From Planococcus salinarum (GTDB lineage: Bacteria > Bacillota > Bacilli > Bacillales_A > Planococcaceae): DNA of 64,000 nucleotides. The notes beneath the pieces were generated by a model. It was not told where the DNA came from, searched no databases, and worked only from the letters and a program-made list of their open reading frames with translations. The position numbers and the translations under genes were made by a program. The stretch spans positions 23,484 through 87,483 of the forward strand of contig NZ_VIFV01000015.1 of NCBI RefSeq assembly GCF_007004625.1. Direction: 5' to 3'. This document shows positions 26,061 to 33,774 of this stretch, piece after piece (position 1 is the stretch's first letter; each line of letters begins with the position of its first letter).

Positions 26061-26116
26061 TTAATCCAATAAGAAAAGCGGACAGCCAAGGCTGCCCGCT
26101 TTTCTTATTGGATTAA
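26061..26116 (-). terminator. Very long terminator hairpin overlapping the stop of the YpuA-like gene
   Basis: A 56-base inverted repeat with arms of about 26 bases (TTAATCCAATAAGAAAAGCGG and its complement, one A/C mismatch, then CAGCC/GGCTG). Its left arm includes the last bases and the stop codon of the minus gene. Stem A/T content makes it a plausible bidirectional terminator. Confidence 0.75.
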
Positions 26117-26997
26117 TTGAATATCGAACGGATGCTGTTCGCCAGGTTTCTGAAAAACTCCCTGACATTTGCCCAGAAGCCTTCATCGTTGACGATGTCG
26201 GTGAGTTTATCTTCAATCGTTTTGCTTAAATCCTCCAGCTGGGTCGACCATTGTGAAAAGTCGATGTCCAATTGGCGGATGCGATCCATTAAATCGACCA
26301 ACAGTTGGCGATCTTCGGGACTCAACTCGATTTGCAGTTTCGATAATTGGTCTTCGACAATCTGTTCCACGTCTTCGCGTGATGCAGGGTTTTGTTCAGC
26401 AATCTGCTTTTTGATCTCAGTCAGCAATTCACTGACTTTTGCTTCATCCACATCTTCTGCAAGTTCTGTTGCCACTTCCAATTCATCGTTTGCAACGTCA
26501 GTGCGTTCCGGGTCCAGCTGTCCGCCGTTCACTTCGTAAGCTTTGTAAATGCCTACCAGTGCTGAATGGCCTGTTACCGGTTTCGGTGCAGCCACTTCAA
26601 CTGTCGCATTTTCAATTCCTGCAGTCAGCATAGCATTAGCGTACATTTCCGTCGTTACTTGCGTGATGTTATCCGGTGTCACAATCTGGATTACGAGGCC
26701 TTCACCTTCATCTGTCCGTGTGATTTTCGCAGAAGAGAACATCCGCGCACGTGCATCACCGTCTTTGATGTAAGTGACAAGATCGTCACCGGTCACTTCG
26801 ATTTCTTCCACTTCAGCTTCTTCTTCAACACTCAGGCTGTCTGCGACACTGGCCTTTTCATCTTCAGAGAGGTTTCCTCCGTAAACTACGATCGGCACAC
26901 CATATTTTTCATTGATTCCTACATTCGCTGCTGCCCATGAAGGTGTCAGCGTGGAGACAACCAGAATCATCGCTATAATTGTGATCAATTTTTTCAT
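26113..26997 (-). CDS. ypuA: Secreted DUF1002 protein (YpuA-like)
   Basis: A 294-residue exported protein with a signal peptide (MKKLITIIAMILVVSTLTPSWA). The DUF1002 domain follows, with GINEKYGVPIVVYGGNLSEDEK near residue 27 and TGHSALVGIYKAYEVNGG near residue 163, both hallmarks of YpuA. The C-terminal third is helical and charged, with repeated E/Q/L heptad-like spacing that suggests a coiled coil. The function of YpuA is not established; in B. subtilis it is linked to cell-envelope conditions (weak knowledge). It lies 53 bases after cvfB on the same strand and has its own ribosome binding site (AAAGGGG). Confidence 0.88.
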   Translation of the reverse strand: MKKLITIIAMILVVSTLTPSWAAANVGINEKYGVPIVVYGGNLSEDEKASVADSLSVEEEAEVEEIEVTGDDLVTYIKDGDARARMFSSAKITRTDEGEGLVIQIVTPDNITQVTTEMYANAMLTAGIENATVEVAAPKPVTGHSALVGIYKAYEVNGGQLDPERTDVANDELEVATELAEDVDEAKVSELLTEIKKQIAEQNPASREDVEQIVEDQLSKLQIELSPEDRQLLVDLMDRIRQLDIDFSQWSTQLEDLSKTIEDKLTDIVNDEGFWANVREFFRNLANSIRSIFN

Positions 26998-27050
26998 TTT
27001 TATAGCCCCTTTCTATAGAAATAATACGAATCCGCTTCAGAAAGGTTGCA

Positions 27051-27914
27051 TCAATGCTGCTGAAGTTTGGTCCAGCCTTCTTCCTGTACAATACGGCGGT
27101 CTTTGTATAATCTTCCCAGTGCCCGTTTGAAGGCGGCTTTGCTCATCCCAAACATTTCCTGAATTTCTTCAGGAGAGGATTTATCGCTGAACGGCATTTG
27201 GCCGCCTGATTCAGTCAAATAACGCATGATTGTTTCTGCATCATCCGATAAGCGTTCCTGTTTGCGCGGCAGAAGTGAACCGTTCAAGGACCCGTCATCT
27301 TTGACTCCGATGATGCGGACTGTTTTTTCTTCCCCAAGACGCGGTTCTTCTTCACGCTCTGTCTCGTGGACGAAGATTCTGTACATTTCGGGTACGGAAA
27401 TCATGAATGTTCCAATCGGCAGCAGGCGATAGGCGCGTGCCTTCAGATCCTGGTTGTAGACAGAGGTCGGGGCAGGAACAAACAGTTCACTGACCTTTTC
27501 CTCTGTTGCCATACGTCCGTATAAATCGCCGTAGCGGTCTGTCCGCAAAGTCATGAAAATATGGTCGCCCTGCTTTGGCCAAAGTTCTTCAAATTGCGGC
27601 AGATCCGCCGGCAGTAAATAGACTTCGCGGGTCGTGCCGATATCCAGAACCGCTCCTTCGCGTTTCGAGATCTTCAGCACTTTGGCCCAGCCGTAGGTGC
27701 TTGGCAGAATATGTGGAATCATCGGAGTCGCCGAAACGCCGCCCTGGCGGTTGCGGTAAAGGAAAACTTCAATTTCTTCCCCGATTTCCTGCCCTTCTTC
27801 GATTTCCGATTCATTCATCAGAACTTCATCGCCGGAACCGTCCGTCAGGATCCACTGGGAACCTGACCGGTCTTTTACTTTTAATAATGCTTTTTCACCT
27901 GGATGCAATGGCAT
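27051..27914 (-). CDS. cvfB: CvfB-family S1 RNA-binding protein (YitL)
   Basis: A 287-residue cytoplasmic protein with tandem S1-like OB folds followed by a winged-helix C terminus (KSSPEEIQEMFGMSKAAFKRALGRLYKDRRI). The pattern GEEIEVFLYRNRQGGVSATPMIP and YGWAKVLKISKREGAVLDIGTTREVYLLPADLP are diagnostic for CvfB/YitL. In Staphylococcus aureus CvfB binds RNA and influences virulence gene expression (known); in Bacillales generally its target is unclear. It lies 20 bases downstream of mntR and is probably co-transcribed with it. Confidence 0.9.
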   Translation of the reverse strand: MPLHPGEKALLKVKDRSGSQWILTDGSGDEVLMNESEIEEGQEIGEEIEVFLYRNRQGGVSATPMIPHILPSTYGWAKVLKISKREGAVLDIGTTREVYLLPADLPQFEELWPKQGDHIFMTLRTDRYGDLYGRMATEEKVSELFVPAPTSVYNQDLKARAYRLLPIGTFMISVPEMYRIFVHETEREEEPRLGEEKTVRIIGVKDDGSLNGSLLPRKQERLSDDAETIMRYLTESGGQMPFSDKSSPEEIQEMFGMSKAAFKRALGRLYKDRRIVQEEGWTKLQQH

Positions 27915-27934
27915 AATGAAACCTCCTGTTTCGT

Positions 27935-28357
27935 CTAGCTTTTCTCTTCTTCATTTTTAAGCTTTTCCAGCTTTTCCGTAAATTCCGGATTTTCTTCAAG
28001 AACCTGGACAAGGTCCGCAATGCGGTTGATCGAATTCCAGCTCAAATGATGTTCGATTCCTTCGACATCATTGTAGATGCGTTCTTCATCGACACCGATC
28101 AGGCGCAGGAATTGCTCCAGCAAATCGTGTCTTTTGACAAGCCTTTTGCCCAACTTCTGTCCTTGCGGCGTCAATACCAGGCCTCGGTAACGTTCATAAA
28201 TCAGGTAGCCGTCCTTATCGAGTTTCTGCACCATCTTCGTCACCGATGAAGGCAGAACCGATAACGCTTCCGCAATATCCGAAACCCGGGCGTAGCCTTT
28301 CTGTTCTATTAATGAGTATATGATTTCAATATGGTCTTCCATACTTGGAGTCGGCAA
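27935..28357 (-). CDS. mntR: Manganese-responsive regulator MntR
   Basis: A 140-residue DtxR-family repressor that senses Mn(II). The winged-helix region is [35 protein letters not shown], and the metal-binding C-terminal helical domain contains [11 protein letters not shown], with the Asp8, Glu99/Glu102-type and His ligands expected for MntR ([14 protein letters not shown] carries the N-terminal Asp and Glu). Length matches B. subtilis MntR. The genes it regulates (mntH, mntABCD) are not in this window. Ribosome binding site GGAGG, 11 bases upstream. No MntR-type operator was recognised here. Confidence 0.93.
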   Translation of the reverse strand: MPTPSMEDHIEIIYSLIEQKGYARVSDIAEALSVLPSSVTKMVQKLDKDGYLIYERYRGLVLTPQGQKLGKRLVKRHDLLEQFLRLIGVDEERIYNDVEGIEHHLSWNSINRIADLVQVLEENPEFTEKLEKLKNEEEKS

Positions 28358-28459
28358 ATTTCGTTCCTCCCTAACGTGACTATCATCAGTTTACTATACC
28401 CTCTCCCGGCTAACAACTGAGCTCTACCTTATGCAGCCGCCAGATTTTTTCGGCAAAAG

Positions 28460-28485
28460 GTTTGCGCGGTATTTTTCAGGGGTAC
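28460..28485 (+). promoter_or_regulatory. Putative sigma-B-type promoter for the Lmo0937-like gene
   Basis: GTTTGC, 14 bases, GGGTAC; -35 at 4 of 6 and -10 at 5 of 6, 37 bases before the start codon. Confidence 0.45.
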
Positions 28486-28521
28486 ATATTACTATCTAAG
28501 CAGAAAGGTCGGTGAGAACAC

Positions 28522-28677
28522 ATGGCTCGTATTTTATGGATTATTCTTGTAGTTATTTTAGCAGTTTGGATTATCGGATTTTTACTTGATGTTGCCGGCG
28601 GATTAATTCACATATTATTAATCATTGCAGCAATTATTTTAATCGTAAACTTGATTTCCGGCAGGAAAGGCGTATAG
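28522..28677 (+). CDS. Lmo0937-family small membrane protein, 51 residues
   Basis: Two hydrophobic helices (starts MARILWIILVVILAVWIIGF, then GGLIHILLIIAAIILIVNLIS) joined by a short turn and ended by a basic GRKGV. This is the pattern of the Lmo0937 family of small stress-associated membrane proteins in Firmicutes. Lmo0937 is part of the Listeria sigma-B regulon as I recall, and a sigma-B-like promoter lies upstream here (seen). The ribosome binding site is GGTGAG, 6 bases before ATG, and a strong terminator follows. The molecular function is unknown. Confidence 0.85.
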   Translation: MARILWIILVVILAVWIIGFLLDVAGGLIHILLIIAAIILIVNLISGRKGV

Positions 28678-28681
28678 AAGA

Positions 28682-28718
28682 AGAGACGGCGAGGGCACTC
28701 CTCACCGTCTCTTTTTTT
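28682..28718 (+). terminator. Terminator of the Lmo0937-like gene
   Basis: AGAGACGG-GAGG / CCTC-CCGTCTCT with one mismatch, short loop, then T7. Confidence 0.88.
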
Positions 28719-28767
28719 CGCCTATTTTTCCTTGCAGTTACACCTTCCAAAGCCTGGTGCCGCTGTA

Positions 28768-29886
28768 TTATTCGCTGATTTTCGAATAAACGCACGTATC
28801 CCGCAATTTATTGTCTGTGCGGGAGATGGTGTCATTGCGCAGGATCCCCTCAAGCTCGAAGTCCAGCCTTTCAGCAACGGCACGGCTTCTGACATTGTCA
28901 GGATCACATTTGATCTCGACGCGGTTGGCGCCGAGTTCCTCAAACGCAAAGCGCGTAATGCGATCGACCGCTTCGGTGACATAGCCTTTCCCTTCGAAAC
29001 GATTGTCGACCCAATAGCCGATTTCAAACTTCCGGACTTCCCAATCGATGCGGTGAAGGCCCGATGATCCGATAAATTCTCCGGTATCCTTCAGAAAGAA
29101 ATGAAGGCGGAGGTCTTTGCGCAACTGGAAATCGGCTGCTGCTTCTATGAGATTCGCTTCAATCTGCTGCAGCTCCGGCTTTTTCTGTGCAAACGGCATC
29201 CATGGCCGCAGCGATTCGATCGAATGCTTGATGGCTTCATAGCTGTGGACCGCGTCTTCGCGGCGGGGGGCGCGGATCACCAGTCGCTCCGATTCGAATT
29301 CTTCCGGAAAATCGAGCAGCACCGGATTGAACGGAGGCTCTTTCGGTTCCGCTATGGTGTCTTCCCATAACACCGGTGTTGTGACGCCCTGCTGCCAGTC
29401 TTCGCGAGTCATCCCGTAAGTGACCGCATCAAAATAACGATTTTCTTTTGCCGAAAACCAGGCCTGGCGAATGTGGGCTTCTTTCACAAACCCGGTGCGT
29501 TCAAATGCTTTGCGCATCGCAAAATTATCGTGTCGGGTGTGGCCTTCCAGCCGAATTTTCTTTTCGGAAAGCGAGAAGACGAAATCCGCTGTCATCTTCA
29601 ATGCCTTGGGTCCGTAACCCTTTCCACGATATGGATCGGCAATCCGCAAATCGAACAGGGGAATGTCATCCTGCAGGTCGAATATCTTCACCAGTCCGAC
29701 CTGCTCGCCGTTGTCATTTTCAACCCAAAAGGTGGTTACCTGATCAGACTGGTAACCCCCTTCTTCTATCGTTTTCTGGATCAAGGCACGGACGGGATGT
29801 TCCTGTCCGTGATATGGCCAGGAATTTGTCGTCATAAAATGGATCAGCTGTTCCTGCTCTTCCATTGTCCACTCAGTTAATTTCAA
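28768..29886 (-). CDS. Two-domain GNAT acetyltransferase (tandem fusion)
   Basis: A 372-residue protein made of two acetyltransferase domains. Domain 1 (residues ~5-175) has the acetyl-CoA loop IADPYRGKGYGPKALKMT. Domain 2 (residues ~190-365) resembles RimJ/RimL-YdaF enzymes: SERLVIRAPRREDAVHSYEAI, YWVDNRFEGKGYVTEAVD and NVRSRAVAERLDFELEGILRND. Single GNATs are usual; this fused pair could act on two acceptors or as an internal heterodimer (inference). Start: TTG at 29886, because GGAGGA lies 6 bases before it and an upstream ATG has no site. It starts 25 bases after cadA, so it is probably the third gene of the cadC-cadA operon. The second half of the 3' region has no terminator of its own. 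Confidence 0.85.
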   Translation of the reverse strand: MKLTEWTMEEQEQLIHFMTTNSWPYHGQEHPVRALIQKTIEEGGYQSDQVTTFWVENDNGEQVGLVKIFDLQDDIPLFDLRIADPYRGKGYGPKALKMTADFVFSLSEKKIRLEGHTRHDNFAMRKAFERTGFVKEAHIRQAWFSAKENRYFDAVTYGMTREDWQQGVTTPVLWEDTIAEPKEPPFNPVLLDFPEEFESERLVIRAPRREDAVHSYEAIKHSIESLRPWMPFAQKKPELQQIEANLIEAAADFQLRKDLRLHFFLKDTGEFIGSSGLHRIDWEVRKFEIGYWVDNRFEGKGYVTEAVDRITRFAFEELGANRVEIKCDPDNVRSRAVAERLDFELEGILRNDTISRTDNKLRDTCVYSKISE

Positions 29887-29911
29887 AACAAATCCTCCAA
29901 GCATGCATTGC

Positions 29912-31981
29912 TTACTTTTGAACTTTCACCAGGCGCAGAGCATTCAGAATCACGAGCAGCGTCGCCCCCATGTCTGCGAAAATCGCAATCCATAAAGTGA
30001 GCCAGCCCGGAATAATGAGCAGCAACGCAATTATTTTCAGCCCCAAAGCAAACATTATATTTTCCTTTATTATACGCAATGTTTTGCGGCTTAGTCGAAT
30101 GGTATAGGGAAGTTTTTCAAGATCGTCGGCCATCAGTGCGATATCTGCCGTTTCAAGGGCCGCATCGGTGCCGGCTCCGCCCATGGCGATGCCGACCGTG
30201 GAAGCAGCAAGTGCCGGCGCGTCATTGATGCCGTCGCCGACCATTGCGACGCGTCCATATTGGTGTTGGAGTTCGCGTACCGCAGACAGTTTATCCTGCG
30301 GCATCAAGCCTGCGCGGACATCGGTGACGCCAATTTCTCCTGCGATGGCATGGGCAGTCGCAGGGTGGTCGCCGGTAAGCATAATCGTGCTGCCGATGCC
30401 CATTTCTTTCAGTTGCCGGATGATGGCTGGGCTTTCCGTGCGGATGGCATCAGCGACGGCAATGACACCAATGAGGGCTTCTTTTGTGAAGACCGCCATC
30501 ACCGATTTGCCGCTTTGCTGCAATATGCGGGCGCGTTGCGGAATGTTCATCCCGGACTCTTCCGCCCAAAGCAGGCTGCCGACATGGATTCGCTCCCCCT
30601 GGATTTCCGCATAAGCCCCTTTTCCGGTAATTGAATTAAAACCTTCGGAAGGCAGAATATGCGGCGCTTCTTTCCCGATTGCGCGGGCCAATGGATGCTG
30701 GGACATCGCTTCGGCTGACGCCGCCAGCTGTACCAGTTTCTCTCTTGTATAGCCTGACTCCGGTAAGGCGTCCGTCATTTCCGGATAACCTTTTGTCAGC
30801 GTACCGGTTTTATCAAAAGCGATTGCTTTGATGCGCCCGGTCTCTTCCAAATGGATGCCGCCTTTGATGAGGACCCCCTGCCTTGCCGCATTGCCGATTG
30901 CCGTGACAATTGCCACCGGCGTCGACACGACCAGTGCACAGGGACAGCCAACAACCAGAACAGCTAATCCCTGGTAAATCCAAAGCTGCCAATCGCCTGT
31001 TACGTAGCCCGGAACCAACGCCACGAGAAAAGCGATGGCAATGATGGCCGGTGTGTAATATTTCGCAAATTGGTCAACAAATTTCTGTGTGGGTGCTTTT
31101 TCAGCCTGCGCTTCCTCAACCAGATGGATGATTTTTGCGATTGTCGTATCTTCCACCCGCTTGGTGACGGTCACTTGGAGTGCGCCTTCCTCGTTCAGTG
31201 TTCCAGCAAATACTTCAGCGCCAGGGGTTTTGACTTCCGGAATCGACTCTCCCGTAATGGCTGCCTGGTTGACTGCAGACTCTCCGCTCAGAACGACGCC
31301 GTCCATGGCAATTTTCTGTCCCGGTTTAACGATCAGCACGTCGCCGACCCGGACTTCTTCCGTATCCATCTCGAGCAGCTCACCATTTCGCTGGATCAAT
31401 GCGCGCGCCGGCGCCAGATCCATCAAACCGCGGATTGACTGGCGCGCCTTGTTCATGGAAAAGGATTCCAAGGCTTCAGAGATTGCGAATAGAAACACGA
31501 CCACTGCGCCTTCACGCCATTCACCGATGATTGCGGCACCGATGACCGCAATCGTCATCAATGTTTTCATGTCAAATTCAAGACGGCTGAGGTTCATCAG
31601 TCCGGTGCGGAACATGTGATAGCCCCCGACGAGCATTGAACTGCCGAACAGCCCGATTGCCCATGGATTGCCTTCAGTCGTCTGGAAGGAAAGGATGACT
31701 CCGGCAATCAGCAACAGAAAGGATATGGCGGTTTCAATTGTCTGGCGCCGTTTATAAAAAGGAGTATGCACGACTTGCGATTTTTCCGGATAAATCCGGA
31801 TATGGTCGAATGCTCCCGCCTTTTCCAGGGCCTCGATGGATACATTGCCGTCCACCGTCAGCTTGGAAGCGCCGAAATTCAAATCGACCCACTCGATATC
31901 AGGCAGGCTGCGTATATTCTTTTCGAACTTCGCCGCACAACTTGTGCAGGAGAGGTTTTCAAGCCGGTAGGTTTTAACCAA
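29912..31981 (-). CDS. cadA: Cd/Zn/Co-exporting P1B-type ATPase
   Basis: A 689-residue heavy-metal pump. It has one N-terminal metal-binding domain with SCTSCAAKFEK, the actuator motif TGES, membrane motif VVGCPCALVVSTPVAI (CPC followed by Val-Val-Ser, typical of Cd/Zn/Pb pumps rather than Cu pumps), DKTGTLTKG, SQHPLARAI (HP motif) and GDGINDAPALAASTVGIAMG. The TTG at 31981 is chosen because GAAGGTGA precedes it at a good distance and it overlaps the cadC stop by 8 bases; a longer ATG start lies inside cadC. The operon cadC-cadA-GNAT is controlled by palindromic operators upstream of cadC. Confidence 0.93.
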   Translation of the reverse strand: MVKTYRLENLSCTSCAAKFEKNIRSLPDIEWVDLNFGASKLTVDGNVSIEALEKAGAFDHIRIYPEKSQVVHTPFYKRRQTIETAISFLLLIAGVILSFQTTEGNPWAIGLFGSSMLVGGYHMFRTGLMNLSRLEFDMKTLMTIAVIGAAIIGEWREGAVVVFLFAISEALESFSMNKARQSIRGLMDLAPARALIQRNGELLEMDTEEVRVGDVLIVKPGQKIAMDGVVLSGESAVNQAAITGESIPEVKTPGAEVFAGTLNEEGALQVTVTKRVEDTTIAKIIHLVEEAQAEKAPTQKFVDQFAKYYTPAIIAIAFLVALVPGYVTGDWQLWIYQGLAVLVVGCPCALVVSTPVAIVTAIGNAARQGVLIKGGIHLEETGRIKAIAFDKTGTLTKGYPEMTDALPESGYTREKLVQLAASAEAMSQHPLARAIGKEAPHILPSEGFNSITGKGAYAEIQGERIHVGSLLWAEESGMNIPQRARILQQSGKSVMAVFTKEALIGVIAVADAIRTESPAIIRQLKEMGIGSTIMLTGDHPATAHAIAGEIGVTDVRAGLMPQDKLSAVRELQHQYGRVAMVGDGINDAPALAASTVGIAMGGAGTDAALETADIALMADDLEKLPYTIRLSRKTLRIIKENIMFALGLKIIALLLIIPGWLTLWIAIFADMGATLLVILNALRLVKVQK

Positions 31982-32330
31982 TTTCCTCACCTTCTTTCGC
32001 ATGCTCGTGCGCAAGGGTCACAAGCTGGTGGACGTGTTTGTCCGACAGCGAATAAAATATCTGCTTTCCTTTGCGCTCCGACTTTGCCAATTTGCGTTCG
32101 CGCAGATAACGGAGGTGATGGGAAGCAGTGGCAGTGGACCCCTCAATAACTGCGGCAATATCACAGACACACATTTCGTCTTCTATTGTTAAAGCATAAG
32201 CAATTTTCAAACGCGTTTCATCGGCCAATGCTTTGAACAGAGTTGCCACATCTGACAAATCCGTCATCTGGTTTTGGACATTCTTAACTTTTTCGGGATG
32301 ATCTTGCGACACTTCACAAATCACTTTCAT
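31974..32330 (-). CDS. cadC: ArsR/SmtB-family metal-responsive repressor (CadC-type)
   Basis: A 118-residue winged-helix repressor. Cysteines at position 5 (MKVIC) and in MCVCDIAAVI near residue 54 match the thiolate Cd/Pb/Zn site of CadC; the DNA-recognition helix is TASHHLRYLRERKLAKSER. The C terminus has a His-rich HQLVTLAHEHAKE segment that matches the second metal site of SmtB/CzrA proteins. Two inverted-repeat operators lie 22-90 bases upstream, and the metal ATPase gene overlaps its 3' end, so it is an autoregulated metal-resistance switch (established family behaviour). Confidence 0.92.
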   Translation of the reverse strand: MKVICEVSQDHPEKVKNVQNQMTDLSDVATLFKALADETRLKIAYALTIEDEMCVCDIAAVIEGSTATASHHLRYLRERKLAKSERKGKQIFYSLSDKHVHQLVTLAHEHAKEGEEIG

Positions 32331-32351
32331 ACAGGCACCTCTTCCGATTAC

Positions 32352-32367
32352 TCAAACCATGGTTTGA
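32352..32367. promoter_or_regulatory. CadC-type operator, proximal
   Basis: Perfect 16-base palindrome TCAAACCATGGTTTGA in the context ACTCAAA...TTTGAATG, closely like the S. aureus cadC operator core. Confidence 0.7.
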
Positions 32368-32403
32368 ATGTTTTCTTCAGTGTAACTGTTTCCTATTTCA
32401 TAG

Positions 32404-32419
32404 TCAAACGACCGTTTGA
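32404..32419. promoter_or_regulatory. CadC-type operator, distal
   Basis: TCAAACG-AC-CGTTTGA, same half-sites as the proximal operator, 52 bases away centre to centre, between cadC and the divergent universal stress gene. Confidence 0.6.
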
Positions 32420-32506
32420 TTGTTTGAGAACTGATTGAAAAAAGGAATTTTCGGGTCCCCTGTCGAATAATCATTCTAAGGTTTTAAAGGCAAAGGAGGA
32501 ATTGGG

Positions 32507-32926
32507 ATGTATCAGAAGATATTGTTGGCCGCTGATGGATCTGAACACTCGAAAAGAGCTGCGGCTGAAGCTTTAAAGATGGCCAAGATGTTTCGCGACT
32601 CCGTCGTGACCTTGCTGTATGTTGTGGATTATGAAAAAGCCCGGACAGAAGTGCTCCACGACAAGCAAAGTGAGCAGATGCACTCCCACCGCCGGAAACT
32701 GCTGCTGCCGCTCGAAGAAATTTTCAGCGCTGCCGGCATTCCTTTTGAAGTCAAAACGCTGCACGGCACTCCCGGCCCGACCATCATCCGGCACGCCAAT
32801 GAAAACAGCTACGACATCGTCTTCATCGGCAGCCGGGGACTCAACGGTTTTCAGGAAATGGTGCTCGGCAGTGTCAGCCATAAAGTGGCGAAACGCGTGC
32901 TGGCCCCCGTTATTATTGTGAAATGA
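32507..32926 (+). CDS. Universal stress protein (UspA family)
   Basis: A 139-residue protein with the UspA fold: ILLAADGSEHSKRAAAEALKMA at the N terminus and the ATP-binding pattern GSRGLNGFQEMVLGSVSHKVAKR near the C terminus, which indicates an ATP-binding Usp. Such proteins support survival under varied stresses; the partner is unknown. It is divergent from cadC, so the distal CadC operator may also affect it. AAAGGAGGAA lies 6 bases before ATG. The stop overlaps the start of its terminator. Confidence 0.92.
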   Translation: MYQKILLAADGSEHSKRAAAEALKMAKMFRDSVVTLLYVVDYEKARTEVLHDKQSEQMHSHRRKLLLPLEEIFSAAGIPFEVKTLHGTPGPTIIRHANENSYDIVFIGSRGLNGFQEMVLGSVSHKVAKRVLAPVIIVK

Positions 32927-32969
32927 AAAAGGCTGGAAAAGGGATGTTGTCTCCTTTTCCAGCCTTTTT
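32926..32969. terminator. Bidirectional terminator between the universal stress and fluoride channel genes
   Basis: Seventeen-base arms (AAAAAGGCTGGAAAAGG / CCTTTTCCAGCCTTTTT) with a 10-base loop. It is symmetric enough to end both convergent transcripts. Confidence 0.92.
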
Positions 32970-32974
32970 ATCAT

Positions 32975-33310
32975 TCAGAAAATCGTATAAGCCAGTACGA
33001 ACAGGCCAAGTCCAACGACCAGGTTGGCCGCCAGATAAGAAATGCCGGCCAGCCAATTGCCGTCCTCGAAATCTTTCACCGCATCCAGCGCCATCGTCGA
33101 GAACGTGGTGAATGCACCAAGAAACCCGGTCAGCCAGAACACGGACAAATTGCCGCTGCCGACAAAAGCGCCCAGGACGAACGAGCCGAGAATATTGACC
33201 AGCAAAGTGGCGATTTTCGGCTGCCGCCAACGGACCTCCACAAACAGGTAAAACAAATAGCGGGCCATGGCGCCAAGGAATCCGCCTAACGCAATCTCAA
33301 TCAGACTCAT
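32975..33310 (-). CDS. crcB: Fluoride channel subunit CrcB/FluC (second gene of pair)
   Basis: A 111-residue four-helix membrane protein that exports fluoride passively as a dimer. It has GGFLGAMARY at the N terminus, TLLVNILGSFVLGAF in helix 2 and GFLGAFTTFSTMALD in helix 3, the signature with the pore Phe and Thr-Thr-Phe-Ser motif. The ATG at 33310 is chosen because GGGGTGAAGGA precedes it and it overlaps the stop of the first gene by ATGA. Paired crcB genes usually form a heterodimeric channel (known). Confidence 0.92.
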   Translation of the reverse strand: MSLIEIALGGFLGAMARYLFYLFVEVRWRQPKIATLLVNILGSFVLGAFVGSGNLSVFWLTGFLGAFTTFSTMALDAVKDFEDGNWLAGISYLAANLVVGLGLFVLAYTIF

Positions 33311-33660
33311 TCCTTCACCCCTTTCCGGCCAAGCCATAATCCGGCAGCCGCCGCAATCACTGCCGCGGCTGTCATCGACAGCCCATAAACAGCGCCGGCA
33401 ACGACCGAAGATTCCAGCTCCCGGAACCAATCATTTGAGAAGGCTGAAAAGGTCGTGAAGGAACCCAACACCCCCGTCGAAATAAACAGACGCATTTCCG
33501 CTGATTTTTCGCTGAGCTTCATCACAGCGAAGCCGATCAGGAAACTGCCGATGATGTTGACAGCCCAAAGGCTGTAAGTTCCCGGCACCGCTGCGTATAT
33601 CCAGGCACGAAGCAACGAGCCGGCCATCCCGCCGAAGCCTACCGCTAACATTCTTTTCAC
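33307..33660 (-). CDS. crcB: Fluoride channel subunit CrcB/FluC (first gene of pair)
   Basis: A 117-residue four-helix protein with GFGGMAGSLLRAWIY, WAVNIIGSFLIGF and GVLGSFTTFSAFSNDW. The two subunits share the family motifs but little else, which fits a heterodimer with opposite topologies. GTG/ATG choice: the ATG at 33660 is taken. I looked for a fluoride riboswitch upstream (see rejected list) and found none, so regulation is open. Confidence 0.9.
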   Translation of the reverse strand: MKRMLAVGFGGMAGSLLRAWIYAAVPGTYSLWAVNIIGSFLIGFAVMKLSEKSAEMRLFISTGVLGSFTTFSAFSNDWFRELESSVVAGAVYGLSMTAAAVIAAAAGLWLGRKGVKE

Positions 33661-33715
33661 ATGAAAAACCCCATATCTTTTTTAAAAATAAGTTTAAAAT
33701 AAATTCAGTAGGCGA

Positions 33716-33740
33716 TATTCCGCAAAACAGCGCCGAAGCG
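33716..33740. repeat. Short dispersed repeat core, copy 2
   Basis: TATTCCGC...GCGCCGAAGCG, 24 of 25 bases identical with 20458-20482. Here the core is flanked by GGAAT, which makes an ATTCCGC / GCGGAAT hairpin. Confidence 0.5.
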
Positions 33741-33774
33741 GAATGTCTAACTTCACTTATCTAACAATTATAAC

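Noticed and set aside
27935..28520. MntR operator near mntR
   Set aside because: I found no palindrome of the MntR type in the upstream 160 bases and no manganese transporter gene nearby.
31982..32014. Longer ATG start for cadA
   Set aside because: It lies inside cadC without a ribosome binding site of its own, whereas the TTG at 31981 has GAAGGTGA in place.
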